NCBI GenBank assembly: GCA_947642745.1
Contig: CANRTU010000014.1
Location: 1-64,000, forward strand
Direction: 5' to 3'
Length of the DNA stretch: 64,000 bases
DNA from: an uncultured Eubacterium sp.
GTDB lineage: Bacteria > Bacillota > Clostridia > Lachnospirales > Lachnospiraceae
The notes below the pieces were generated by a model. That model was not told where the DNA came from. It made no database searches and was given only the letters and a program-made list of their open reading frames with translations. The position numbers and the translations under genes were made by a program. Positions 19,247 through 29,452 of this stretch are shown one piece after another; the first letter of the stretch is position 1; each line of letters opens with the position of its first letter.

Positions 19247-20776
19247 ATGGAAGACAAAACAAAACTGATTATTGATAAAGACTTCCGGCTGGCGGATGTG
19301 GATGACCGGCTGTACGGCTCTTTTATCGAACATCTGGGCCGGGCTGTCTATACCGGTATTTACCAGCCCGGACATCCGTCTGCGGATGAAAAGGGTTTCC
19401 GCCGGGACGTACTGGCGCTGGTAAAAGAACTGGGTATACGCATTGTCCGCTATCCGGGTGGAAATTTTGTCTCGAATTTTTACTGGGAAGACAGTGTGGG
19501 ACCGGTAAACAGCCGGAAAAAACGACTGGATCTGGCCTGGCGCACAGTAGAAAGCAACGAATTTGGTCTGGGCGAATTTGCGGACTGGTGCCGGCAGGCG
19601 GACTGTGAAATTATGATGGCGTTAAACCTTGGCACCAGAGGTATTGCCGACGCTCTGAACCTGCTGGAATACTGCAACATGGATACCCCGACCTATTATG
19701 CTGACTTAAGAAGACAGCACGGGGTGGACAAACCGTACGGCATCAAAACCTGGTGTCTTGGCAATGAAATGGATGGCCCCTGGCAGACCGGCCACAAAAC
19801 TGCCACCGCATATGGGCGCCTGGCTGCGGAAACCGCCAAAGCCATGAAGGCCATGGACGATTCCCTGGAATTTGTGGTCTGCGGAAGCTCAAATGTGGAC
19901 ATGCCATCCTTTCCACAGTGGGAAGCTTCCACGCTGGAAGAAGCCTATGACTATGTGGATTATATTTCCCTTCACCAGTATTATGGGAACCGGGAAGATG
20001 ATACTGCGGATTTTCTGGCAAAGACCCAGGATCTGGAAAACTTTATTCATACCGTCACCGCTACCTGTGATTTTGTAAAGGCAAAAAAACGCAGTCACAA
20101 AAAAATGTATCTAAGCTTTGATGAATGGAATGTATGGTATCATACCACTGACGCAGACAACGGGCAGATGGCCCGCCAGCCATGGCAGCATGCGCCCCGT
20201 CTGCTGGAAGATATTTATACTTTTGAAGACGCCCTGCTAAACGGGCTCATTTTAATTACTTTTTTAAAACATGCCGACCGGATTAAAATTGCCTGTCTGG
20301 CGCAGCTGGTCAACGTGATTGCGCCTATTATGACAGATCCCCGGGGAGGCGCTTTCCGCCAGACAATTTTTTATCCGTTTCTGCATGTTTCCAGATATGG
20401 GCGGGGAACTGTACTGACCCCTGTCATATCCACCGGCACCCACGATACGGCCCGCCACAGCCGGGTCACTGATATAGAAGCCGCCGTTGTACACAGCGGA
20501 GCGGACGGACGGGTGACGATCTTCGCGGTGAACCGCAATCCCGTACGGGATCTTACCTTTGAAGCTGATCTGCGCAGCTTTACCGGATATGGGGTAAAGG
20601 AATTTCTCACACTGGAAAGCAGCGACATGAAACTGGTCAATTCTGCCACTTACAGTCCGGTTGTCCCTGGAAACCGTACGGATTTCACGATGACTGACGG
20701 CATCTTTACGACAACACTGAAAAAATATTCCTGGAACGTCATCGTATTCCGGAACCGAAAGGAGTCCATCACATGA
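19247..20776 (+). CDS. Alpha-L-arabinofuranosidase, GH51
   Basis: Cleaves terminal alpha-L-arabinofuranosyl residues from arabinan or arabinoxylan oligosaccharides. 509 residues, normal for intracellular GH51 enzymes; no signal peptide. The N-terminus has [17 protein letters not shown], typical of the family. The acid/base Glu is in [12 protein letters not shown] (about residue 174) and the nucleophile Glu is in [11 protein letters not shown] (about residue 292). GGGGGAG precedes the ATG by four bases. The stop overlaps the start of a chemoreceptor gene (ATGA), so the two are translationally coupled. No arabinose isomerase or transporter gene is nearby. Confidence 0.95.
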   Translation: MEDKTKLIIDKDFRLADVDDRLYGSFIEHLGRAVYTGIYQPGHPSADEKGFRRDVLALVKELGIRIVRYPGGNFVSNFYWEDSVGPVNSRKKRLDLAWRTVESNEFGLGEFADWCRQADCEIMMALNLGTRGIADALNLLEYCNMDTPTYYADLRRQHGVDKPYGIKTWCLGNEMDGPWQTGHKTATAYGRLAAETAKAMKAMDDSLEFVVCGSSNVDMPSFPQWEASTLEEAYDYVDYISLHQYYGNREDDTADFLAKTQDLENFIHTVTATCDFVKAKKRSHKKMYLSFDEWNVWYHTTDADNGQMARQPWQHAPRLLEDIYTFEDALLNGLILITFLKHADRIKIACLAQLVNVIAPIMTDPRGGAFRQTIFYPFLHVSRYGRGTVLTPVISTGTHDTARHSRVTDIEAAVVHSGADGRVTIFAVNRNPVRDLTFEADLRSFTGYGVKEFLTLESSDMKLVNSATYSPVVPGNRTDFTMTDGIFTTTLKKYSWNVIVFRNRKESIT

Positions 20777-22455
20777 AAAAAGCAATGAACCAGTCCACAA
20801 TGACCCTGATATTAAACGGCGTCTCGTTTCTTACGCTTATATTTCTCGTATTATCCCTGATATCCAACAGCTATATAAGCAACCGCCTGAATGAAGCCAA
20901 CGAAGAACGGTTTGCGCTGACTTATAACGCCAACCGTTTTATGAACGGCTCTGCCTGTCTGACCAATGAAGTCCGTGCTTTTGCCGCCACTGGCAGCCAG
21001 GAGCATTATGACAACTACTGGCATGAAGTCAATGACCTGAAAAACAGGGACCAGGGTGTGGAAGCCATGCAGGATATTGGTATTACAGATGATGAGCAGA
21101 AAATGATCGACGACATGTTTGCCCTGTCCAACCAGCTGGTTCCCCTGGAAAACGAAGCTATGGAACAGGTCCTGGCAGGCAGCACGCAAAGCGCCCTGGA
21201 CTATGTATACGGTACAGATTACAGTACTTCCATCGCACAGATTGAATCGTTAAAAGAACAGTTCCTGGCGGCGCTGGATACCAGGACACTGGCAAAAATT
21301 ACAGAACTGACCCACACCTCTGATATGATACGTCTGGTTATGTTTACAGCCATGATCATTGTAGCCATCATGCAGCTGATACTTATGATTGTTACCAGAA
21401 GGGGCATTCTGCGTCCGGTACTTGCGGTCCGTGACCAGATGGGAGAGATCTCACAGGGCAATCTTTCCTCAGACTTTACGTTAATGCCTGATACTTCCGA
21501 AATCGGAATGCTGGTAGAATCTATTCACGAGACAAAACGGGAACTGAAAAAATACATTCATGATATTGACGACAAACTGGCCAGAATGGCCCGGGGAACC
21601 ATGGATCTTACGATTGGCGACGATTACCGGGGTGAATTCCTGCCTATCCAGAACGCCATGCGCCAGATTGTGGATTCGCTCAACCATGCGCTGTTCCAGA
21701 TCAACCAGATCTCCAGACAGGTATCCGAAGAGTCCCAGCGTATGGCTGCCGGAGCAGAAACCCTGTCAAATGGCGCCGTCATGCAGGCATCCGCCGTACA
21801 GGAACTGGTTTCTAATATTGATAATATTACCGGACAGCTGGAACGTACTTCCGCAGATGCGGAAACTGCCCGGAATGATTCTGTAGAAGCGGGCAGACAG
21901 CTGCAGGTATGCGACCAGAAAATGAAAGAACTGACAAATTCCATGGACGATATCCTGCAGGCTTCCCACCGGATTGGCGGCATTGTAAAGACCATTGAGG
22001 ACATCTGTTTCCAGACCAATATCCTGGCGCTGAACGCAGCCGTAGAAGCCGCAAGAGCCGGAGAAGCCGGCAAAGGATTTGCCATTGTGGCGGACGAGGT
22101 ACAGGACCTGGCCAATAAAAGCTCCGCTTCGGCGCAGGATATTGCGGAACTGATCGACAATTCCATGCGGCTCGTGCAGTATGGCGCATCCCTGACCACA
22201 GACACCACCGACGCCTTATCGGCTGTGGTAACCAGCGCCCACAATTCCACAGAAATGGTGGAACACATCGCAAAGTCCGCAGCCGAACAGACTGCCACAC
22301 TGATGCAGATCCGTCAGAGTATGGAACAGATCTCCCAGGTAGTACAGACAAATGCCACCACCGCCAGGGAATCCGCCGAATCCGCCAGAGAACTGTCCAG
22401 CCATGCGGAAAAGCTGAAAGTTTCCGTGCAGAAATTTAAGCTGCGTAAAAATTAG
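20773..22455 (+). CDS. Methyl-accepting chemotaxis protein
   Basis: 560-residue transmembrane chemoreceptor. Helix 1 spans about residues 12-34. An extracytoplasmic sensor domain of some 150 residues follows, helix 2 lies at about 188-210, then HAMP and the cytoplasmic coiled coil. The hairpin tip that binds CheA/CheW is intact ([24 protein letters not shown], residues about 412-436). The start overlaps the stop of the arabinofuranosidase gene, so both are probably made together, which suggests that the receptor may sense arabinose-containing sugars or a related signal; the ligand itself cannot be read from sequence. A terminator follows at 22555. Confidence 0.93.
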   Translation: MKKAMNQSTMTLILNGVSFLTLIFLVLSLISNSYISNRLNEANEERFALTYNANRFMNGSACLTNEVRAFAATGSQEHYDNYWHEVNDLKNRDQGVEAMQDIGITDDEQKMIDDMFALSNQLVPLENEAMEQVLAGSTQSALDYVYGTDYSTSIAQIESLKEQFLAALDTRTLAKITELTHTSDMIRLVMFTAMIIVAIMQLILMIVTRRGILRPVLAVRDQMGEISQGNLSSDFTLMPDTSEIGMLVESIHETKRELKKYIHDIDDKLARMARGTMDLTIGDDYRGEFLPIQNAMRQIVDSLNHALFQINQISRQVSEESQRMAAGAETLSNGAVMQASAVQELVSNIDNITGQLERTSADAETARNDSVEAGRQLQVCDQKMKELTNSMDDILQASHRIGGIVKTIEDICFQTNILALNAAVEAARAGEAGKGFAIVADEVQDLANKSSASAQDIAELIDNSMRLVQYGASLTTDTTDALSAVVTSAHNSTEMVEHIAKSAAEQTATLMQIRQSMEQISQVVQTNATTARESAESARELSSHAEKLKVSVQKFKLRKN

Positions 22456-22554
22456 GATTGCATTGTTTTCCTGAAGATTACATACTGCTGTTCTTGTTTT
22501 TGTGTTCCATTTCCGTATCATTAAAACTCTTGTAAAAACAGAACCATGGACTAA

Positions 22555-22592
22555 AAAAGCCGGCACTGTGCCTGTATACAATGCCGGTTTTT
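22555..22592 (+). terminator. Rho-independent terminator after MCP gene
   Basis: AAAAGCCGGCA (22555-22565) pairs with TGCCGGTTTTT (22582-22592), ending in T-rich sequence. The A-rich left side means it can also work for the minus strand. Confidence 0.8.
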
Positions 22593-22615
22593 CTAAGAAT
22601 ATTTTTTCTGTATTT

Positions 22616-23101
22616 TTACAGATACTTTTTACTCATTTCAGGATCCAGGTGATACTGTTCCTGGATTTTGGTCAGGATTGTCTGCTGCGGAATATCCAGA
22701 TTCTTCAGGATCGAAACGGTATTCCGGATGCCATTTTCCTTTCCCTGTGCCATGCCTTCTGCCCTTCCCTGTGCCATGCCTTCCCTTTTTATGGTCTTTG
22801 CCTCGTATTCCAGAACCTTTCCGCCCATAACAGCCTTCACTCCTTCCCTGACAGCCCTGTACTTTGCTGCGATATGCTCTGGTACTTTGTCTGTCATGTC
22901 CATGATCGTGCATTTTACATATTCACTGATTTCCCCGCTTTCAGCCAGCTCCTCCAGCATGCTTCTTATCTGCGCATATCGCTCCTGCAGTTCCCCCAGT
23001 TTTTCAGCGTCCCTTTCATATTCCACAAACCGTTTCTCATGGGAAAAGATATAAAACGGTACCAGCAGCAGAAGCCTTTTTTCAAATATCTCCCGCAGCA
23101 C
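22616..23101 (-). pseudogene. C-terminal fragment of Rpn-family nuclease
   Basis: 161 residues that match the C-terminal half of Rpn/PD-(D/E)XK recombination-promoting nuclease proteins: LVPFYIFSHEKRF, then GGKVLEYEAKTIKREGMAQG, then the Gly/Met/Glu repeat and a helical tail. Full-length members have around 300 residues, and the N-terminal nuclease domain is missing. The galT gene ends only 54 bases upstream of its first codon. It is therefore a truncated remnant, not an active nuclease, though the fragment still has an open frame. Confidence 0.6.
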
Positions 23102-23104
23102 AAA

Positions 23105-23127
23105 GGGGAATAACCTCCGTTATCCCC
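23105..23127 (-). terminator. Terminator after galT
   Basis: On the minus strand, GGGGATAAC-ggag-GTTATTCCCC (one bulge) followed by TTTG. It lies 28 bases past the galT stop. A second inverted repeat ATAATGC/GCATTAT (23137-23158) overlaps the stop codon. Confidence 0.6.
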
Positions 23128-23154
23128 CTGTCTGTTATAATGCAGACGCCCGCA

Positions 23155-24687
23155 TTATGCGTTTACCGCATCCACAAACTTCATAAATGCGGCCCTGCCT
23201 GTTTCTGTACATTTATATACTCCGGCGTCTTTTAGTACTTCTTTAAATACAAGCCCGATCTGCGTATGCAGCACTTCGTCGATATTGTTTTCATCCAGCC
23301 TGTCATATTCCGGCCGGAAAGCTTCTACCCAGTCTGCGTGTTTTTCCAGCACTTCACTGGCACGGATATCCGCTCCGGAGAGTATGGCTGTCTTTAACTG
23401 CGCCATCTCGTCCTTTAACCTGGCAGGAAGCACGGCAAGCCCCATAACTTCGATCAGGCCGATATTTTCTTTCTTGATATGGTGCAGGTTTGCATGGGGA
23501 TGATAGACTCCCAGCGGATGTTCCTCAGTTGTAATATTATTGCGAAGCACCAGATCCAGCTCATATTTTCCATCCCGCTGCCTTGCGATTGGCGTAATTG
23601 TGTTGTGAGGCCCGTCATCAGTTTCCGCAAAGATGAACGCCGTTTCATCGGTATAGCCCCGCCACTTCAGCAGAATCTTATCCGCCAGATCCACCAGGTG
23701 CTCTTTTTTGTCTGCCTGGATGCGGATGACTGACATCGGCCATCTGACAATCCCAGCCGTCACATCCTCGTACCCTTTAAAGGAAATCTCTTTTTCCACT
23801 GGCGCTTTTGCCATGGCAAATTCATAATGGCCGCCCTGGAAATGATCGTGGCTTAAAATCGAACCGCCTACAATCGGCAGATCCGCATTTGAGCCTACAA
23901 AATAATGAGGAAACTGCTCCACAAAATCCAGCAGTTTGCCAAAAGTCGCCCGCTCGATTTTCATCGGCGTATGCAGTGAATTGAAGACAATACAGTGTTC
24001 ATTATAATATACATATGGGGAATACTGGAAATACCAGTCGCTGTTATTAATCGTCACCGGAATAATTCTGTGGTTCTGTCTGGCCGGGTGGTTCACCCGT
24101 CCCGCATAGCCTTCGTTTTCCTTACACAGCAGACATTTCGGATATCCGCCCTGCTTTGCCAGTTTTGCCGCCGCAATGGCTTTCGGATCTTTTTCCGGTT
24201 TGGACAGGTTGATTGTAATATCCAGATCCCCGAATTCTGTTCCGGCCACCCATTTTAGATCTTTTTTAATGCGGTATCTGCGGATATAATCAGAATCACA
24301 GCATAGTTTATAAAAATAATCCGTAGCTTTCACCGGATCTTCTTTGTACAGTTCACGGAATCTGCGCACTACTTCTCCGGGCCCTGGCACCAGCAGTCCC
24401 ATAATTTTTGTGTCAAACAGATCTCTGTATACAATGCTGTCTTCCTTCAGGATTCCCTGTTCATGCGCCTCATCCATCAGCTGGTTTAAAATACCCTCCA
24501 GCTGCTCATGAGCGCTTTCCACGGTCATGGCCGGCTGCGCCTCATGGGCATTTACAACGTCGTCTTCCAGCTCATCCAGGCCGAAGAGCTCCAGCAGACG
24601 GTTGATCGTATACTGTCTGTCTTCCGGCGAAAGCAGACCTGTCACCAGACCATAATCTGTCAGTTTCAAAATATTTTCCTGAATCAT
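23155..24687 (-). CDS. galT: UDP-glucose--hexose-1-phosphate uridylyltransferase, class 2
   Basis: Leloir pathway enzyme exchanging UMP between UDP-glucose and galactose-1-phosphate. The 510-residue length and absence of the class 1 HPH motif place it in the Firmicutes class 2 GalT family. SHDHFQGGHYEFAMAKAPVE (about residues 276-295) and the HPHANLHHIK motif near residue 410 are family signatures. GGAGG lies just before the ATG. It lies downstream of galK on the same strand; the intervening 270 bases hold a direct duplication of about 103 bases. It acts on the product of GalK, so the two form the core galactose module. Confidence 0.95.
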   Translation of the reverse strand: MIQENILKLTDYGLVTGLLSPEDRQYTINRLLELFGLDELEDDVVNAHEAQPAMTVESAHEQLEGILNQLMDEAHEQGILKEDSIVYRDLFDTKIMGLLVPGPGEVVRRFRELYKEDPVKATDYFYKLCCDSDYIRRYRIKKDLKWVAGTEFGDLDITINLSKPEKDPKAIAAAKLAKQGGYPKCLLCKENEGYAGRVNHPARQNHRIIPVTINNSDWYFQYSPYVYYNEHCIVFNSLHTPMKIERATFGKLLDFVEQFPHYFVGSNADLPIVGGSILSHDHFQGGHYEFAMAKAPVEKEISFKGYEDVTAGIVRWPMSVIRIQADKKEHLVDLADKILLKWRGYTDETAFIFAETDDGPHNTITPIARQRDGKYELDLVLRNNITTEEHPLGVYHPHANLHHIKKENIGLIEVMGLAVLPARLKDEMAQLKTAILSGADIRASEVLEKHADWVEAFRPEYDRLDENNIDEVLHTQIGLVFKEVLKDAGVYKCTETGRAAFMKFVDAVNA

Positions 24688-24702
24688 AGTTCCTCCCCTT
24701 TT

Positions 24703-24941
24703 CTGTCACGGACATGCCGCCATAACTGATCCACTGTTTCATTCCGCAGGAAGCGGCGGCTCTGACATAACTTTACTTTCCGTTATTCACAGTCCGGCAC
24801 TTCCTAAGCTTAATAAAAGCCAGATTTTCTCTCTTTTTCTGTCACGGACACGCCGCCACGACTGATCCGCTGTTTCATTCCGCAGGAAGCGGCGGCTCTG
24901 GCATAACTATACTTTCCGTTATTTCCAGTCCGGCGCTTCCT
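24703..24941. repeat. Direct duplication in galK-galT spacer
   Basis: Two 103-base copies, 24703-24805 and 24839-24941, period 136, about 92% alike by eye. Each contains GCCGCC paired with GGCGGC around a 30-base loop, giving a stable hairpin. The similarity continues weakly into the A+T-rich part that reaches the galK stop. The hairpins may act as leaky terminators or mRNA stabilisers between galK and galT. Confidence 0.8.
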
Positions 24942-24960
24942 GTTTTAAATAAAGCCGGAT

Positions 24961-26127
24961 TTATGCCAGTCTCGCCGGACCGTCGCCAATATCTACCACA
25001 TAGAAATCAGCTGCGTAACCAATTTTATCTTTGTAGGCTTTTCCCACCTGTTCCTTAAACGTCTCAACAGCTTCTTCCTTTACGATACTTACCGTACATC
25101 CGCCAAAACCGGCGCCTGTCATACGAGAGCCGATAACGCCTTCCACTTTCCAGGCTTCTTCTACCATTGTGTCCAGTTCCACGCCTGTTACTTCATAGTC
25201 ATCCCGCAAAGATACATGGGAAGCGTTCATTAGTTCCCCGAACAAGTTTACATCCTGTTTTTGCAGCGCTTCCACAGCTTTTAATGTCCGCTGGTTTTCA
25301 TATACGGCATGTTTTGCCCTTCTGATACGTGTTTCGTCTTTGATGGCGCTTTGATACTGCTCAAACTGTTCTTCACTGAGATCTCCCAGGGAATTGATGC
25401 CCACAACCTCCTGGATTTCCGCCAGGGCAGTCTCACATTCACTGCGCCGTTCATTGTATTTGGAATCTCCCAGCCCCCGCTTTTTATTCGTACAGGAAAT
25501 CACGATCTTTGCTCCTGTTAATTTAATCGGCGCATATTCATACCGGAGTGTGGCTGTATCCAGGAAAATCGCATGATCCGCTTTTCCCATCGCAATGGCA
25601 AACTGATCCATAATGCCGCAGTTAACGCCGTTGAAATTATTTTCGGAATACTGCCCGATCAGCGCCAGGTCCTGGTTACTTACGTCAAATCCGAATAAAT
25701 CCTTTAAAATATACCCGGTCAGCACTTCCACGGAAGCGGAAGAAGACAGTCCGGAACCATTCGGAATATTTCCAAAAAGCAGCAGATCCATGCCCTGCTC
25801 CACTTTCATTTCTCTCTGGCCAAACGCCCAGATTACCCCCTTTGGATAATTGGTCCAGTCCGCCTCTTTTTCCTGTTTCAGGTCTTCTACAGATGATTCC
25901 AGAACACCCAGATGCTCAAAATTCATGGAATAAAAACGCAGTGTCTTATCTTCCCGTTTCCTTGCCACCCCGTATGTACCAATGGTCAGTGCGCATGGAA
26001 ATACATGTCCGCCGTTATAATCTGTATGCTCCCCGATTAAATTCACACGGCCCGGCGCAAAATAGACCCGGATATCCCCTTCCGCTCCGAATAATTCTTT
26101 AAATTTTTCCATCAGTTTTGTCTGCAT
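24961..26127 (-). CDS. galK: Galactokinase
   Basis: GHMP kinase that phosphorylates galactose at C1 with ATP. 388 residues from the ATG at 26127, which has GAGAGGA 8-9 bases upstream; an earlier in-frame ATG at 26148 has no such signal. Signature 1 APGRVNLIGEHTDYNGGHVFP is near residue 25, the ATP loop GSGLSSSASVEV near residue 120, and the C-terminal GHMP motif MTGAGFGGCTVSI near residue 335. It is the first gene of a galK-galT unit; a strong promoter lies at 26185-26213. Confidence 0.96.
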   Translation of the reverse strand: MQTKLMEKFKELFGAEGDIRVYFAPGRVNLIGEHTDYNGGHVFPCALTIGTYGVARKREDKTLRFYSMNFEHLGVLESSVEDLKQEKEADWTNYPKGVIWAFGQREMKVEQGMDLLLFGNIPNGSGLSSSASVEVLTGYILKDLFGFDVSNQDLALIGQYSENNFNGVNCGIMDQFAIAMGKADHAIFLDTATLRYEYAPIKLTGAKIVISCTNKKRGLGDSKYNERRSECETALAEIQEVVGINSLGDLSEEQFEQYQSAIKDETRIRRAKHAVYENQRTLKAVEALQKQDVNLFGELMNASHVSLRDDYEVTGVELDTMVEEAWKVEGVIGSRMTGAGFGGCTVSIVKEEAVETFKEQVGKAYKDKIGYAADFYVVDIGDGPARLA

Positions 26128-26184
26128 GATGATATCCTCTCTTTCCATTTTAGTAAATTCATAACCAGTGTTCTGATACTTTAG

Positions 26185-26213
26185 ATTATACGAAACTCAC
26201 AATCAGAATGCAA
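26185..26213 (-). promoter_or_regulatory. galK promoter
   Basis: On the minus strand: -35 TTGCAT (26213-26208), 17-base spacer, -10 TATAAT (26190-26185). It predicts a transcript start near 26178 and a leader of about 50 bases. Confidence 0.65.
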
Positions 26214-26638
26214 TTTCTAATCGCCTATTTACAACAATTTTTCGAAAAAATGCAACAAAATAGCAGGTTTCTGTCATTTTTCCACAAAAATCCTGCTAAG
26301 GAAAAATTTCTAATTGCACAAAAGAATCCGTTTCAGATGAATGATTTTTTCTTTTTTCCATAAACTTTATAAAATCTTCCTTAATTTCAATATTACCCAT
26401 TGTACACATGAAATGCATGTGCTATAATCCGCTTTGTGATGAGTCAGAGGATATGACGTAAAGGAATTAAAAACCAATAAAAAGATTCCACAACGGTTCA
26501 TATTTCTGAAAAATGTGTGTATGATGTGCTGGTGTATCTGATTTACACTGACATTCCACCGCTTTTGCGGTTTCAGTCAGGGATCTGTTCAGAGCAGATC
26601 CGTAATGTATGAAAAAATTATGTTAAGAAGGATGAAAA
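26214..26638 (+). other. Divergent spacer and long structured leader
   Basis: A+T-rich spacer between galK and the PAP2 gene. AGCAGG/CCTGCT (about 26262-26298) is an inverted repeat near the galK promoter. The plus-strand promoter at 26400-26428 gives a leader of about 200 bases with two hairpins: CTGAC..ACCGC/GCGGT..GTCAG (26548-26580) and GGATCTG/CAGATCC (26581-26601). No known riboswitch class is recognised. Confidence 0.5.
26400..26428 (+). promoter_or_regulatory. Promoter of PAP2 gene
   Basis: -35 TTGTAC at 26400-26405, 17-base spacer, consensus -10 TATAAT at 26423-26428. Confidence 0.65.
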
Positions 26639-27364
26639 ATGCGCTATCATAACAAAAAAGAACAGGCTGTTGCTGCCCTTAGGAATATTACTTACCGCTA
26701 CCGCCATGCGTGGCTGTTGTCTTATCTGGCGGTTTATCTGACATGGTTCACCTACCTGGAGCAGACAGTCACAAAAAAATTTCATATTATCACACTGCCG
26801 GTGGATCTTGAGATTCCGTTTTGTGAATATTTCATCATCCCTTATTTATTATGGTTTTTATATGTCACCTTTGGCATCGCATACTTTTTTTTCAAAAATA
26901 AAACCGATTATTACAGGCTGTGCGCCTTTTTATTTACCGGCATGACAGTATTTCTGATTACTTCCGCCATTTATCCCAACGGGCACTATCTGCGTCCGGA
27001 AGAATTTATACGGGAAAACTGGTGTACCAGTCTCGTAGACTGGCTGTATGAAACAGATACTCCCACGAATCTGTTTCCAAGTATTCATGTATATAATTCA
27101 CTGGGTGTGCATATCGCACTGGCCCGCAGTGAATGTTTTAAAGATAAACGGATCGTCAGAACGCTGTCACTGCTGCTGTGCTGTTCCATTATTCTGTCCA
27201 CCATGTTTTTGAAACAGCACTCTGTCTTTGACGTACTGACTGCCTTTGGACTGGCAGCGGTTATGTACTATGTGGTATACCGGCAGGCTTACCGGAAAGT
27301 GCTGGCAGTACTGCGTGTAGACGAGCGGAAAAAAGAACAGGTGCTGCATGGGCTGCGTCTGTAG
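26639..27364 (+). CDS. PAP2-superfamily membrane phosphatase
   Basis: 241-residue integral membrane protein with about five or six hydrophobic segments. PSIHVYNSL (about residue 148) and the later LKQHSVFDVL (about residue 198) are the second and third motifs of the lipid phosphatase/phosphotransferase (PAP2) superfamily, with both catalytic histidines present. The first KxxxxxxRP motif is less clear (LRPEEF fits its end). Candidate substrates are phosphatidic acid, undecaprenyl-pyrophosphate or phosphatidyl-inositol-type lipids; sequence alone does not decide. AAGGATG precedes the ATG. It stands alone, divergent from galK and convergent with nadE, sharing a two-way terminator. Confidence 0.85.
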   Translation: MRYHNKKEQAVAALRNITYRYRHAWLLSYLAVYLTWFTYLEQTVTKKFHIITLPVDLEIPFCEYFIIPYLLWFLYVTFGIAYFFFKNKTDYYRLCAFLFTGMTVFLITSAIYPNGHYLRPEEFIRENWCTSLVDWLYETDTPTNLFPSIHVYNSLGVHIALARSECFKDKRIVRTLSLLLCCSIILSTMFLKQHSVFDVLTAFGLAAVMYYVVYRQAYRKVLAVLRVDERKKEQVLHGLRL

Positions 27365-27409
27365 TCATCCATTCCCGCAATCATTATTGAAACCCTGATC
27401 CCATAAAGC

Positions 27410-27444
27410 AAAAAACCGCATCCGGAAACCGGATGCGGTTTTTT
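27410..27444. terminator. Bidirectional terminator
   Basis: AAAAAACCGCATCCGG (27410-27425), 3-base loop, CCGGATGCGGTTTTTT (27429-27444). Perfect stem flanked by A and T runs, serving the convergent PAP2 and nadE genes. Confidence 0.92.
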
Positions 27445-27462
27445 ATGATCCAAAAATCCCTG

Positions 27463-29373
27463 TTACAAAGCCTCTGCTTCCTCCAGCCACATACGTGCGC
27501 TGGCGTCGTCCGGCATCCGCAGATCTCCTCTCGGAGATACGCCAACGCTTCCTACCTTAGGCCCGTCCGGCAGGCAGGAACGTTTAAACTGCTGGGAAAA
27601 GAAGCGCCGGTAAAACACCCGGAGCCATTTTACAATCACTTCGTCCCCGTATGCTCCTTCAAATGCGATTCTGGCAAGACGGTATACTTTTCCCGGAGAA
27701 AATCCAAACCGCAGTACATAATACAGAAAAAAATCATGCAGTTCGTAAGGCCCCACCAGTTCCTCTGTTTTCTGGGAAATCTTACCTTCTTCCGGCGGAA
27801 GCAGCTCCGGGCTTACCGGCGTATCCAGAATATCCATAAGTATTTCCGCCAGCTTTTTATCCCCGCAGGTATCCGCCGCATACTTCACCAGATGTCTTAC
27901 CAGCGTTTTCGGCACAGAAGCGTTAACGCCGTACATAGACATATGGTCCCCGTTATAGGTAGCCCATCCCAGCGCCAGCTCTGACATATCCCCGGTACCA
28001 ATCACCAGCCCGTCGCACTGGTTTGCCAGATCCATGAGAATCTGCGTCCGCTCCCGTGCCTGGCTGTTTTCATAAGTCACATCATGCACTGTTATATCCT
28101 GCCCGATATCTTTGAAGTGCTGGCTGACAGCTTCCCTGATACTGATTTCTTTCAGCCGCGCCCCCAGACATTTCACAAGCTGCAGGGCATTTTCGTACGT
28201 CCGGTCTGTAGTTCCAAATCCGGGCATGGTCACAGCCAGTATCTGCCCATGGGGTATTCCTGCCAGATCAAACGCACGGATGGTTACCAGCAGCGCCAGT
28301 GTGGAATCCAGCCCTCCGGAAATACCTGCTACCGCATGACGGCATCCGGTATGTTCCAGACGCTTTTTCAGCCCCATGGCCTGGATCGTCAGTATTTCCT
28401 CACAGCGCTTCTCCCGCTCAGCCTTATCCGACGGCACAAATGGCATCGGATCTATACGGCGTGTAAGTTCTGTATGGGTCACCGGCAGTGAAAATATAGT
28501 CTTTACATAATCTGTATCCCCAGTCCGGAATGTGGTCATCCGGCGGCGTTCCGATACGAGCCTGTTCACGTCAATTTCCCCATATATTATGCCGTTTTGA
28601 AACCGTCTGGATTCACTGAGTATCGTGCCATTTTCCGCAATTATATTGTGACCGGAAAATACCACATCCTGAGTGGATTCCCCATCAGAAGCGCTGGCAT
28701 AGACATAACCGCATAACAGCCTTGCGGACTGTCCCGCAACCAGGCTGCGCCGGTAAACATCCTTTCCGGTTACTTCATCGGAAGCGGACAGATTTACAAT
28801 CAGATCCGCTCCGGCCAGCGCATGGCTGGTTCCGGGCGGCTGGGGCGCCCAGAGATCCTCGCACAGCTCTGCGGCAATCCGAAGCCCCGGCATGGATTCA
28901 CAGCAGAACATCTGCTTTGCTCCCATTGGCACCGACAGTCCCGGACGCAGGGTCACATCTACGGTTTCCCACATCCCCGGGGTAAAATACCTGGCTTCAT
29001 AAAACTCCCCGTGATCAGGCAGAAATATCTTTGGCACAATGCCTGAAATCACTCCCTGCCAGAGCATCGCCGCCACATTGTACAGCTTGCCCATATATTC
29101 CAGGGGAAGTCCCACAAAAATAACCGCCTGTATCCGGGCAGTCTGTTCCGCCAGTACAAACAGCTGCTGCCTGGCCTTTTCCACCAGCATTTCCTGTAAA
29201 AACAAATCCCCGCAGGAATATCCTGTTATACACAATTCCGGAAATACCATGACTGCCGCACCGGCATCGGCCGCTTCCCGCACCTGCTTCAGAATCTGTT
29301 GCGTATTGTATTCCGGATCTGCCACCCGCACTCTGGGCGAGCAGGCAGCTGCTTTGATAAAACCATGTTCCAT
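27463..29373 (-). CDS. nadE: Glutamine-dependent NAD+ synthetase
   Basis: Last step of NAD synthesis: amidates nicotinate adenine dinucleotide with ammonia from glutamine. 636 residues in two domains. The N-terminal nitrilase-like glutaminase has the Glu (PELCITGYSCGD), Lys (KIFLPDHGEFYE) and Cys (AAELCEDLWAP) triad. The C-terminal synthetase has the pyrophosphatase loop SGGLDSTLALLV (about residue 350) and later GTGDMSELALGW. The length matches the two-domain enzymes. It is the last gene of a minus-strand set with hslO and a methyltransferase (80-base gap to hslO). Confidence 0.96.
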   Translation of the reverse strand: MEHGFIKAAACSPRVRVADPEYNTQQILKQVREAADAGAAVMVFPELCITGYSCGDLFLQEMLVEKARQQLFVLAEQTARIQAVIFVGLPLEYMGKLYNVAAMLWQGVISGIVPKIFLPDHGEFYEARYFTPGMWETVDVTLRPGLSVPMGAKQMFCCESMPGLRIAAELCEDLWAPQPPGTSHALAGADLIVNLSASDEVTGKDVYRRSLVAGQSARLLCGYVYASASDGESTQDVVFSGHNIIAENGTILSESRRFQNGIIYGEIDVNRLVSERRRMTTFRTGDTDYVKTIFSLPVTHTELTRRIDPMPFVPSDKAEREKRCEEILTIQAMGLKKRLEHTGCRHAVAGISGGLDSTLALLVTIRAFDLAGIPHGQILAVTMPGFGTTDRTYENALQLVKCLGARLKEISIREAVSQHFKDIGQDITVHDVTYENSQARERTQILMDLANQCDGLVIGTGDMSELALGWATYNGDHMSMYGVNASVPKTLVRHLVKYAADTCGDKKLAEILMDILDTPVSPELLPPEEGKISQKTEELVGPYELHDFFLYYVLRFGFSPGKVYRLARIAFEGAYGDEVIVKWLRVFYRRFFSQQFKRSCLPDGPKVGSVGVSPRGDLRMPDDASARMWLEEAEAL

Positions 29374-29452
29374 TTTTCACGACGCTCCTTTATTTACATT
29401 TACGCAGCGCTGCCTTTTGTGGACAGATGGACAGACACCGCCGCAGCCTTTT

